Positions 41,509 to 48,047 of a stretch of 64,000 bases of DNA are shown here, piece after piece. Source of the DNA: a virus. The stretch spans positions 22,369 through 86,368 of IMG/VR virus record IMGVR_UViG_3300048121_000993; one strand, given 5' to 3'. The translations under genes and the position numbers were made by a program. Below the pieces are notes generated by a model, which was not told the origin of the DNA, searched no databases, and worked only from the letters and a program-made list of their open reading frames with translations. Within the stretch, counting starts at the first letter, position 1. Every line of letters starts with the position of its first letter.

Positions 41509-42000
41509 TTGAAAATATTTAAAGAATCAATTGATAACTTCTTCAGGTGGGTTAACTCTAGCGAATTAGTAGAGTTAACTGATATTGATGTAAGTGAAGA
41601 TCCAGTAAGACCTGATTTGGACTTAGAATTCAGAACAAGTTATGGTAGAAAAATTTATGGACTAAAATACAAAGATAATATTGAAGGTATTATCTGTGTA
41701 GCATTTTGCAATGATTTGCCACAAAGTGAAAGAGAACTTAGCTTAATCAGTGAGAATGCACATTTACTTGAGAACGCCAATATTGCAGTTGCATATACAG
41801 TATGGTCACGTAAAAGAGGCGCAGGTAGAGAAATAGTAGCAAAACTAAAGCAACACATAGTAGAAAAAACAGATATTGAACGAATAGTTACATTATCGCC
41901 ATTAACACCAATGGCAGCACATTTTCATATAAGCAACGGTGCTAAGTTAGTACAGTATAATGCAACTACTCAGAATTTTGAGTATAAATTAGATAAATAG
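41509..42000 (+). CDS. GNAT-type acetyltransferase-like protein
   Basis: 163 residues, TTG start after GAGGAG. The segment AYTVWSRKRGAGREIVAKLKQHI gives the R-x-x-G-x-G/A acetyl-CoA loop and following helix; IERIVTLSPLTPMAAHFHISNGAKLV is the C-terminal GNAT strand and helix. N-terminal 60 residues are not recognised. The acceptor is unknown. Confidence 0.65.
   Translation: MKIFKESIDNFFRWVNSSELVELTDIDVSEDPVRPDLDLEFRTSYGRKIYGLKYKDNIEGIICVAFCNDLPQSERELSLISENAHLLENANIAVAYTVWSRKRGAGREIVAKLKQHIVEKTDIERIVTLSPLTPMAAHFHISNGAKLVQYNATTQNFEYKLDK
41992..41999 (+). promoter_or_regulatory. T4-late-like box GATAAATA
   Basis: Spans the stop of the acetyltransferase-like gene, 22 bases before iscU. Confidence 0.45.
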
Positions 42001-42021
42001 TATTTCAAATAGGAAGAAATT

Positions 42022-42432
42022 ATGGCATATAGCGAAAAAGTGCTAGACCATTACAATAATCCAAGAAATGTAGGTAAGTTCGACCCCAAGGAAGATAATA
42101 TCGGAACTGGAATGGTAGGCGCACCTGCATGTGGTGATGTAATGCGTTTACAAATTAAAGTAACAGAAGATGGCATTATTGAAGATGCAAAATTCAAAAC
42201 ATACGGTTGTGGAAGTGCAATTGCTAGTTCAAGTATGGTAACAACTATGCTTAAAGGTATGACACTAGATCAAGCACAAGAGATTAAAAACACAACAATA
42301 GTAGAAGAACTTGCATTGCCACCAGTTAAGATACACTGTAGCGTATTGGCAGAAGATGCCATTAAAGCCGCAGTTAGAGATTATTCTGGAAAAAAACAAC
42401 AAATAAACGCAAAACCGGTTGACATAACTTAA
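42022..42432 (+). CDS. iscU: IscU iron-sulfur scaffold
   Basis: 136 residues. Cluster ligands Cys37 (GAPACGD), Cys63 (YGCGSAIASS) and Cys106 (KIHCSVLAEDAI), plus Asp39 and His105, are at the same numbers as in E. coli IscU; the LPPVK chaperone motif (99-103) is kept. IscU builds 2Fe-2S and 4Fe-4S clusters with a cysteine desulfurase, which is not in this window, so it would use host IscS. It may support the four radical SAM proteins. AGGAAG upstream. Confidence 0.95.
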   Translation: MAYSEKVLDHYNNPRNVGKFDPKEDNIGTGMVGAPACGDVMRLQIKVTEDGIIEDAKFKTYGCGSAIASSSMVTTMLKGMTLDQAQEIKNTTIVEELALPPVKIHCSVLAEDAIKAAVRDYSGKKQQINAKPVDIT

Positions 42433-42446
42433 TTTTGTGTTATCAT
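42419..42446 (+). promoter_or_regulatory. Sigma70-like promoter for tmRNA, overlapping a late-type box
   Basis: TTGACA (42419-42424), 16-base spacer, TATCAT (42441-42446). CATAAATA (42444-42451) overlaps the -10, so two promoter types may act here. Confidence 0.55.
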
Positions 42447-42460
42447 AAATAATACGCAAT

Positions 42461-42741
42461 GTTGAAATTTACTCAACGCTGATTCAGGACTCCGGGGCGG
42501 TACCGGACAACTCCACCATAAACACATTGTTACTAGTAGTTCATAGTGTGTTTTTGATGGGGTTGAAATAGGTTCGACTGGGTAGCTAATAGGTAAAGGG
42601 AGTTGCCGGGATGTAAGCGCCGTTACCGCGAACAAACTTTATAATTGCAAATGACAATTATTCGCCAGAAATGGCATTAGCAGCCTAATTTAGGTATGTA
42701 GGGGTTTTTGCAAGTTGAGCCTGGCAACAGAATCAACTTGC
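42461..42741 (+). ncRNA. ssrA: tmRNA, circularly permuted two-piece form
   Basis: The acceptor piece comes first: T-arm TCCGG-loop-CCGGA, then CAACTCC, A and CCA ending at 42518. A spacer follows, then the coding piece from GGGGTTG at 42559, which pairs with CAACTCC to form the acceptor stem. The tag frame at 42647-42688 reads ANDNYSPEMALAA and stops at TAA. A 9-pair stem GCAAGTTGA/TCAACTTGC ends at 42741; the exact 3' limit is uncertain. tmRNA frees stalled ribosomes and tags their products. Permutation is typical of alphaproteobacteria. Confidence 0.93.
42647..42688 (+). other. tmRNA proteolysis-tag reading frame
   Basis: GCA resume codon, then a 13-residue tag ending ALAA and TAA. The Ala-Ala end is the ClpX recognition signal, and the N-terminal AND start is the usual one. 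Confidence 0.9.
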
Positions 42742-42795
42742 TACTATAATGCAATTAGCGTTAAAGTATGTAATAATAAAAATCAAGGAAATATT

Positions 42796-43380
42796 ATGAG
42801 AAATATTATAATGACGGCGGCTCTAATGGTCGCTTTAACTGGAACGGCACAAGCCGAGAACTATGACAATACAACAGTCTCAATGGCTGCCGAATCGGCA
42901 ACTATGGGAGTTTCATTGTCAACTAACGATACATCTAGATCAATTGATGTGTACACAATGGGAAGATCATTAGATTTTGGAGCAGGAGTAAGTGATAACG
43001 GAACTAACCGTGATTATAGTGTTTCTGTTGGAAAAACTTTAGATGTTCTTAATGTAGGACCAGTTGGTACTTACCTAAGTGGTGAAGCTGAATACAATTG
43101 GGGAGATACATTTACTAAATCAGAAATGCATTTCACTCCAACTGTAGGTGGTAAAATGGACCTAGGTCTTATTGCCCCATATGCTGAAGTTGACTATATG
43201 TTAAAATCAGTAGAAGGTGACTTTACAAGTATTGATAAAGCAACACCAAACTTTACTATCGGTACGAAAGTTGCGTTAGGTACATCTACTTCATTAAATG
43301 CCAAGTTGACTAATTCACTTAACAGTGATTGGAAATCAACTGACAAAGAAGTTAGTGTAGGACTTACAGTTAGTTTTTAA
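42796..43380 (+). CDS. Outer-membrane beta-barrel-like protein with signal peptide
   Basis: 194 residues from the ATG at 42796 (AAGGA upstream); the in-frame start at 42715 lies within tmRNA and is rejected. Signal peptide about 1-20 ending GTAQA. The mature part has alternating hydrophobic strands (GVSLST, DYSVSVGKTL, YLSGEAEYNWG) and ends VGLTVSF, with the final Phe typical of outer-membrane porin-type proteins. It may change the host surface or block superinfection. A terminator follows. No named family recognised. Confidence 0.8.
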   Translation: MRNIIMTAALMVALTGTAQAENYDNTTVSMAAESATMGVSLSTNDTSRSIDVYTMGRSLDFGAGVSDNGTNRDYSVSVGKTLDVLNVGPVGTYLSGEAEYNWGDTFTKSEMHFTPTVGGKMDLGLIAPYAEVDYMLKSVEGDFTSIDKATPNFTIGTKVALGTSTSLNAKLTNSLNSDWKSTDKEVSVGLTVSF

Positions 43381-43396
43381 ACTTAACAAATAAGTT

Positions 43397-43425
43397 AAAA
43401 AGGTCGCTTTATGCGGCCTTTTTTT
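43397..43425 (+). terminator. Rho-independent terminator
   Basis: Stem AAAAAGGTCGC/GCGGCCTTTTT (one G-T pair), loop TTTAT, followed by a T-run. Confidence 0.93.
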
Positions 43426-43429
43426 ATGG

Positions 43430-43458
43430 TTGACTAATCGGGTTAAATGTTATATATT
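43430..43458 (+). promoter_or_regulatory. Sigma70-like promoter for tRNA-Arg(GCG)
   Basis: TTGACT (43430-43435), 17-base spacer, TATATT (43453-43458), seven bases before the tRNA. Confidence 0.7.
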
Positions 43459-43465
43459 AATGAAT

Positions 43466-43539
43466 GGACCCGTAGCTCAGTTGGATAGAGCATTGGTTTG
43501 CGGAACCAAAGGCCAGAGGTTCGAATCCTCTCGGGTCCG
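43466..43539 (+). tRNA. tRNA-Arg (anticodon GCG)
   Basis: Acceptor GGACCCG/CGGGTCC, anticodon stem TTGGT/ACCAA, loop TTGCGGA giving GCG, discriminator G, CCA at 43540-43542. Bacteria normally read CGT/CGC with ACG (inosine), so GCG is unusual. Confidence 0.92.
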
Positions 43540-43543
43540 CCAA

Positions 43544-44902
43544 TTAGAATTTTTGCCAAGGAAACAATTTAGGCAAGTATTCAAATTTAGGATGATTGTT
43601 CATGCTTTGTATCACAAATCCTTTGGCTATAAATTTATCTTTATAATTGTCAAAGAATTTAATATAGTCTGCTTCTGTATTTAATCTAATATTTTTACTG
43701 TATAATGTTGCATTTACTTCATAGTTAAAAGCATTACTAACATCAATAAAAATCTTTTCATCATCTTCTATTCTATGCATTGAATCTATTAAGTGCATAG
43801 TCATCGTGTTAATGTCCATTAAGTCAATCTCTTCAAATTGTAATAAAAAAGTTTTTGCAGTAGTATTCCACCATTCTTGAAATGGTTCACCTAAGGCATC
43901 TATATATGCATCTACTTCATCTAAAAAATCTGTACATGCAAAATGATGTCCTAATATTGGATTTTCTTCCATGTAATCTAAAACAAGTTGTTTCCAATTA
44001 CGACCATCCCAATTATTAAACATATAATTTTGCATATGTACTGCTAATGGATCAGCATCATAAAATACAAGTTCACCACCTGGTTTAAGATTTCTTATAT
44101 ATGCATTTGAAATAGGACTTATTCCTCCACAAGTACTGTATACAGAACTTGTAATTTGCTCTTGTACTTCTTTATCCAGTGTTTCGGTATTTGCTGCAAA
44201 CCATCTAGAAACCCATAACTGTTTTCCAATGCTATGTACTTTTTCATAATGATCTAAATTTTCACCATATACATATTCTTTACCTCGGCGCAGATCTTTA
44301 TTCCATATTCCTACTTTTTGATTATCTTGCATTGCTACATTAAGTAAATTATGACCAGCCCATTTGCCTACTGCATTTACTGTTTCGTTTGTAGCAGTAA
44401 TTGAAACTGGATTATATGTTTGCCAATCACTTAATGTTTCTTCACTTCTTTCAATGTTAGTTGCAGTCCATTCTACATTTTCTTCAAAGTCTCCAAATTC
44501 TGGCTTGCCTACACTAGCCCACCATTCCAAGTCTATCCACATTGTTTGTGGGTGTATTTGCCACCATGCGTCACCTCGGTCTAATATATGTCCTACAATT
44601 ACACAGTCTTTATATTCAGTATCCCAATATGGTTTAGATTTTTCTACAAAATTATTTAATATTATACCTTGCTTACACATTAATAGACCTTTAAATCCGG
44701 CATCTATTCCCTTATTACACAATTCAACAAAATCATCTGAAGATACCTGTGGTATGCGTCGATATTTAAAACTGTAAAAGTCTAATAAGTTTTGTGTAGT
44801 TCCTTCTACTGCTTTATCTATAATTCTATTGTTTAGTAACCAGCCTATGCCAGTCATTGGTGGTAGCTTATCCGGTGTATGTTCGAAGTTATAATGTTTC
44901 AT
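43544..44902 (-). CDS. Family C paralogue 2 (452 aa), minus strand
   Basis: The stop lies one base after the tRNA-Arg CCA. Longer than paralogue 1 (23285-24358) but shares IGWLL, TQNLLDFY, KQGI, STCGGISPISNAY and the end LFPWQ. A core CVIVGHILDRGDAWWQIHPQTMWIDLEWW and a later PGGELVFYDADPLAV strand suggest a Rossmann-like enzyme domain. No known function. AAGGA precedes the ATG on the minus strand. Confidence 0.75.
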   Translation of the reverse strand: MKHYNFEHTPDKLPPMTGIGWLLNNRIIDKAVEGTTQNLLDFYSFKYRRIPQVSSDDFVELCNKGIDAGFKGLLMCKQGIILNNFVEKSKPYWDTEYKDCVIVGHILDRGDAWWQIHPQTMWIDLEWWASVGKPEFGDFEENVEWTATNIERSEETLSDWQTYNPVSITATNETVNAVGKWAGHNLLNVAMQDNQKVGIWNKDLRRGKEYVYGENLDHYEKVHSIGKQLWVSRWFAANTETLDKEVQEQITSSVYSTCGGISPISNAYIRNLKPGGELVFYDADPLAVHMQNYMFNNWDGRNWKQLVLDYMEENPILGHHFACTDFLDEVDAYIDALGEPFQEWWNTTAKTFLLQFEEIDLMDINTMTMHLIDSMHRIEDDEKIFIDVSNAFNYEVNATLYSKNIRLNTEADYIKFFDNYKDKFIAKGFVIQSMNNHPKFEYLPKLFPWQKF

Positions 44903-44921
44903 ATTTTTCCTTAAAAAAGTG

Positions 44922-44950
44922 TTGACTTAGTCATGTGTATGTCGTATAAT
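44922..44950 (+). promoter_or_regulatory. Sigma70-like promoter with no immediate gene
   Basis: TTGACT (44922-44927), 17-base spacer, TATAAT (44945-44950). The nearest + gene starts 150 bases away behind another promoter. Confidence 0.65.
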
Positions 44951-45044
44951 GTATGCATTGTTGTTGGAATAGTCGATTTCATTAACAAAGTATATTACTA
45001 TTTATTATCTTAGGTAAACAGTATATATAAGATAAAATAAATAG

Positions 45045-45074
45045 TTGACAGAGATATGACTATTGTGTTATACT
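45045..45074 (+). promoter_or_regulatory. Sigma70-like promoter
   Basis: TTGACA (45045-45050), 18-base spacer, TATACT (45069-45074). Confidence 0.7.
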
Positions 45075-45102
45075 AATAACACTAAAACAAGGAAGAGCGG
45101 AT

Positions 45103-45336
45103 ATGATTAGTAGTAGACAAATTGTGGAAATCATCAAAGATGAAATGAACAAAGAAGAGAACAGCCAGGAAGTCCGTATGGCACTGAAAAAAGTTAAGGA
45201 ACGCATAGAGATTTTGGAAGAAATTGATTATGTGAATACAGTTAAACAACCTTATTTAGAAGAACCAACTAGTAAACAAAGTAAAGAAAAGCAAACAGCA
45301 GCACAAGCCTTTGAGGAATTATTTGGCTTAAAATAA
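45103..45336 (+). CDS. Small charged helical protein (77 aa)
   Basis: AAGGAAGAG site and a promoter upstream. Highly charged, helical, with likely coiled coil (KEENSQEVRMALKKVKERIEILEE). One-base overlap with the next start. No function recognised. Confidence 0.72.
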   Translation: MISSRQIVEIIKDEMNKEENSQEVRMALKKVKERIEILEEIDYVNTVKQPYLEEPTSKQSKEKQTAAQAFEELFGLK

Positions 45337-45518
45337 TGAATCTGGAATATAGTGAAATTGTTAACAAGATAGAAGTTTCGCAAGAATTAATAGAGGTGTT
45401 CAAAAGCCGTATCAAGCCAAGTGCTACTGGATACCTCTATACAACAATAAGCACACTAGAACAATATATAACAGAACTTGAAAAACAATTAGTAACAATG
45501 GAAAATAACAATGCTTAA
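45336..45518 (+). CDS. Small helical protein (60 aa)
   Basis: Starts in TAATG overlap and itself overlaps the next gene by eight bases. Helical throughout; resembles a short two-helix bundle. No known family. Confidence 0.68.
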   Translation: MNLEYSEIVNKIEVSQELIEVFKSRIKPSATGYLYTTISTLEQYITELEKQLVTMENNNA

Positions 45519-45801
45519 ACTAAAAGATGTAAAATGGGACAACACAACAACTCCTACTGGAGTAGCAGCTACCATTGGTTTTGGCAATGAGTACAAAATA
45601 AGCATCATTCAAAATGATATATCATATGGTGGTGATAAAGGCTTGTACGAAATTGCAGTATTGCACAAAGATGAATTTACATCACTTCCTGGTATTACTA
45701 ATCCAAATGATACAGTCGCCGGCTATCTCACTGAAGATAGCGTTAATAACATCTTACTCAAGATGTACACTCTAACAAAAAGAACCCCTTTACAAATTTA
45801 A
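45511..45801 (+). CDS. Hypothetical protein (96 aa)
   Basis: Third gene of a small coupled operon. Beta-rich with GFGNEYKISIIQNDISYGGDKGLYEIAVLHKDEF; this looks like a small phage protein of the kind found in many myoviruses. Function unknown. Followed directly by tRNA-Arg(TCT). Confidence 0.72.
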   Translation: MLKLKDVKWDNTTTPTGVAATIGFGNEYKISIIQNDISYGGDKGLYEIAVLHKDEFTSLPGITNPNDTVAGYLTEDSVNNILLKMYTLTKRTPLQI

Positions 45802-45810
45802 ACCAATTAT

Positions 45811-45884
45811 CCGCTCTTAGCTCAGCTGGATAGAGCAACTGCCTTCTAAGCAGTAGGTCACAGGTTCGAATCCTGTAGAGCGGG
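45811..45884 (+). tRNA. tRNA-Arg (anticodon TCT)
   Basis: Acceptor CCGCTCT/AGAGCGG, anticodon loop CTTCTAA giving TCT (AGA codons), discriminator G, CCA at 45885-45887. Confidence 0.95.
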
Positions 45885-45918
45885 CCAACACAACCGAAGT
45901 AACAGAAAGAAGATTAAA

Positions 45919-46209
45919 ATGACAAGTTTTATAATTGACTGGTATAATGTAATAATGGATAGTGAAAAGAATCCATTAAGTAATATCAAAGATTTAAGAG
46001 TACGCCATATGGTGATGCAAATATTAGCATGGATGTGGTGCATAGTGTTTACTGCAATGACAGGTACTTGGATGTATCTAGGTGCTAACATACTAATACA
46101 CACATTACTATTAGGTGCAGTATGTTTAACAGTAGCAACATTTGAAGCAGCTAAACGCAAACCACAAATATTTTATACATTGCGTGGTGACGGCGGCGAA
46201 CACGAATAA
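45919..46209 (+). CDS. Two-segment membrane protein (96 aa)
   Basis: Hydrophobic segments at about 33-52 (MVMQILAWMWCIVFTAMTGTW) and 54-75 (LGANILIHTLLLGAVCLTVAT). The N- and C-termini would be on the same side. Located between tRNA genes. It could be an inner-membrane protein involved in lysis control or host takeover; unknown. Confidence 0.7.
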   Translation: MTSFIIDWYNVIMDSEKNPLSNIKDLRVRHMVMQILAWMWCIVFTAMTGTWMYLGANILIHTLLLGAVCLTVATFEAAKRKPQIFYTLRGDGGEHE

Positions 46210-46217
46210 GAATTAGT

Positions 46218-46298
46218 GCTCGCATGATGGAATGGTAGACATAACAGACTTAAAATCTGTGGCCGTAAGGCGTCCCGGTTCGAGTCCGGGTGCGAGTA
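46218..46298 (+). tRNA. tRNA-Leu (anticodon TAA)
   Basis: Type II tRNA with a long variable arm; acceptor GCTCGCA/TGCGAGT, anticodon loop CTTAAAA giving TAA, CCA at 46299-46301. It reads TTA, a common codon here by eye. Confidence 0.93.
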
Positions 46299-46312
46299 CC
46301 AAAGAATAGTGT

Positions 46313-46384
46313 GGGACTGTAGCTTAGTGGTAGAGCAAGACGCTCATAACGTCCAGGTCGTTGGTTCGATCCCAACCAGTCCCA
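46313..46384 (+). tRNA. tRNA with CAT anticodon (Met, or Ile after lysidine change)
   Basis: Acceptor GGGACTG/CAGTCCC, anticodon loop CTCATAA giving CAT, CCA at 46385-46387. The G1-C72 pair and lack of three G-C pairs in the anticodon stem argue against an initiator. Met and Ile(ATA) cannot be told apart by eye. Confidence 0.9.
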
Positions 46385-46405
46385 CCATGAAAGAAGGAAC
46401 TATGT

Positions 46406-46630
46406 ATGTTTACAGTAGAAGAAGAATTCGATGAAAGCATTATAACAGTAATGGATACTAAAGAAAAGTTTCAAGATGTTAAAGTGTATTTCCAAGAAGA
46501 TGTTATTTACATTACACAATATAACGAAGAGTTTGACACTCATGATGTAGTGAAAGTATCAACTGAAATGTGGGAAATGTTAATTGAAGGATACAATCGT
46601 ACACAAGGAACATACATAATTACTAAATAA
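46406..46630 (+). CDS. Small acidic protein between tRNAs (74 aa)
   Basis: AAGGAAC precedes the ATG. Acidic, beta-rich: VKVYFQEDVIYITQYNEEFDTHDVVKVSTEMW. The stop codon is followed directly, with no spacer, by tRNA-Ser. Function unknown. Confidence 0.7.
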   Translation: MFTVEEEFDESIITVMDTKEKFQDVKVYFQEDVIYITQYNEEFDTHDVVKVSTEMWEMLIEGYNRTQGTYIITK

Positions 46631-46715
46631 GGACAGTTGGCTGAGTGGTCGAAAGCACCGGTTTACTAAACCGACGAAGGGCAACCTTCCTAGGGTTCGA
46701 ATCCCTAACTGTCCG
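46631..46715 (+). tRNA. tRNA-Ser with unusual anticodon ACT
   Basis: Type II tRNA; acceptor GGACAGT/ACTGTCC, anticodon stem CCGGT/ACCGA (outer C-A mismatch), loop TTACTAA giving ACT rather than the usual GCT. Discriminator G, CCA at 46716-46718. It matches AGT directly. Confidence 0.85.
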
Positions 46716-46729
46716 CCAGTTACTGGTAA

Positions 46730-46801
46730 TGGAACGTAGCATAATGGTAATGCACCGCTTTTTGGTAGCGTAGAGTATAGGTTCGAGTCCTATCGTTCCA
46801 G
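46730..46801 (+). tRNA. tRNA-Gln (anticodon TTG)
   Basis: Acceptor TGGAACG/CGTTCCA, anticodon loop TTTTGGT giving TTG, outer anticodon pair mismatched, CCA at 46802-46804. Confidence 0.92.
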
Positions 46802-46811
46802 CCACAGTTAT

Positions 46812-46882
46812 AGGGGTGTAGTGAAATGGTATCACGGCGGATTCCAAATCCGCAAGTAGGAGTTCGATTCTCTTCACCTTTG
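46812..46882 (+). tRNA. tRNA-Trp (anticodon CCA)
   Basis: Acceptor AGGGGTG/CACCTTT with two G-T pairs, anticodon stem GCGGA/TCCGC, loop TTCCAAA giving CCA, discriminator G, encoded CCA at 46883-46885. Confidence 0.92.
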
Positions 46883-46904
46883 CCAATATTATGAATAAAT
46901 ACAC

Positions 46905-46933
46905 TTGACATATACACATTTCTAGTGTAAACT
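46905..46933 (+). promoter_or_regulatory. Sigma70-like promoter for lysis genes
   Basis: TTGACA (46905-46910), 17-base spacer, TAAACT (46928-46933). The leader after it holds two stems, AACTCAG/CTGAGTT and GTGAGAA/TTCTCAC, before the putative holin. Confidence 0.65.
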
Positions 46934-47034
46934 AATTTAATATAGCAACTCAGGCAACAATCGTCTGAGTTATCTATGTTAAAAATGTGAGAAGATTCTC
47001 ACAGTAGACTATATAATATAAAAAGGAGATCAAT

Positions 47035-47202
47035 ATGATTGAATGGATTAAAGATAGACTAAGCGAACGTACATCTTGGGATGGCGGCGCTCTAATTGCC
47101 GTAGGAGTTATTACACTTTTCTTTAGTGCAATTATTCCAGTAAACTTATTAGCCTGGGCAGCCATTGTATATGGTGCTTGGACATTGCTTAAAAGCGAAT
47201 AA
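47035..47202 (+). CDS. Putative holin (55 aa)
   Basis: ATG at 47035 after AGGAG; 55 codons. The protein has a charged N-terminus (MIEWIKDRLSERTSW) and two hydrophobic segments (about 18-33 and 36-51) joined at a Pro, with a charged end KSE. It lies five bases before the GH19 endolysin, the classic holin place. Holins pierce the inner membrane to time lysis. The call rests on size, topology and neighbours. Confidence 0.7.
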   Translation: MIEWIKDRLSERTSWDGGALIAVGVITLFFSAIIPVNLLAWAAIVYGAWTLLKSE

Positions 47203-47207
47203 GTTTA

Positions 47208-48035
47208 ATGCAATTTGATTTTAAAGTAGAGCAAGTCGCAGAACTACTGCCACGCATTGAAGCACAAGTATGGTTTGATGCTATGACTAGAGTTTTGCCC
47301 AAGTGGGATATAGATACAGTTGATAGAGTTGCAGGGTTTATTGCCCAAACAAGTCATGAATCAGCTGGATATTCTGTTCTAACTGAGAATCTAAACTACA
47401 GTGCCGAAGCACTGGATAAGATTTTTCCAAAGTATTTTAAACGAGCAGGACGAGATGCAAGAAATTATCATAGGCAACCTGAAAAGATTGCAAATATGAT
47501 TTATGCAAATCGTATGGATAATGGTGGTATAGATAGTGGAGATGGCTGGCGCTTTAGAGGTGGCGGTATTCTTCAACTAACTGGACGATATAATTATACA
47601 CAATTTGGTAAAGCAGAAGATATGAGTGCAGAAGAAGCCACAGAGTTTGTTCGCAGTCCTATTGGAGCATTAGCAAGTGCATGCTGGTTTTGGGATACTA
47701 ACAACATTAACCGTTATTGTGATAATCAGGATATAACTGGTATGACAAAACGCATTAATGGTGGAACTATCGGACTGGAAGATCGCAAAAAACATTACGC
47801 ACATGCTTTAGAAGTTTTAGGTGGACATTATACTCCACGCAAAGTATATGAAACAGTGCGTCTTGGATCTCGAGGTCCAACTGTAGCAAAATTACAAGAA
47901 ACACTTGGACTTACTGCAGACGGTATCTTTGGAAAAGGTACAGAAGCAAAACTTAAAGGTTGGCAATCACTTAGAGGATTAACACCAGACGGTATTGCAG
48001 GACCTAATACGTTAGGAATCTTATTTAATGATTAA
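47208..48035 (+). CDS. GH19 endolysin with peptidoglycan-binding domain
   Basis: 275 residues. The GH19 chitinase-like domain is clear: FIAQTSHESAGY (catalytic Glu), LNYSAEALDKIFPKYF, ANRMDNG, and the WRFRGGGILQLTGRYNY block. The C-terminal 65 residues are a peptidoglycan-binding domain: VRLGSRGPTVAKLQETLGLTADGIFGKGTEAKLKGWQ. It degrades cell-wall glycan for lysis. No signal peptide, so release would depend on the holin upstream. Confidence 0.93.
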   Translation: MQFDFKVEQVAELLPRIEAQVWFDAMTRVLPKWDIDTVDRVAGFIAQTSHESAGYSVLTENLNYSAEALDKIFPKYFKRAGRDARNYHRQPEKIANMIYANRMDNGGIDSGDGWRFRGGGILQLTGRYNYTQFGKAEDMSAEEATEFVRSPIGALASACWFWDTNNINRYCDNQDITGMTKRINGGTIGLEDRKKHYAHALEVLGGHYTPRKVYETVRLGSRGPTVAKLQETLGLTADGIFGKGTEAKLKGWQSLRGLTPDGIAGPNTLGILFND

Positions 48036-48047
48036 TGGGTGAGGACA

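Larger units (their letters stand above)
44903..45102. other. Divergent intergenic region with two + promoters
   Basis: 200 bases between the minus-strand family C gene and the next + gene. It holds promoters at 44922-44950 and 45045-45074 and no gene between. Nothing else recognised. Confidence 0.5.

Noticed and set aside
42715-42795. Upstream start for the outer-membrane protein gene
   Set aside because: The extension lies in the 3' part of tmRNA and would put 27 residues before a normal signal peptide; the ATG at 42796 has AAGGA in place.
46631-46715. Reading the Ser tRNA as the normal GCT type
   Set aside because: The base before CT is A in the sequence (GTTTACTAAAC), so GCT cannot be read.
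43430-46885. CRISPR array in the tRNA-rich region
   Set aside because: The repeated segments are tRNA T-arms and D-arms, not identical direct repeats with even spacers.
46623-46919. Minus-strand frames across the tRNA cluster
   Set aside because: They run over three tRNA genes and have no start signal or protein-like motif.
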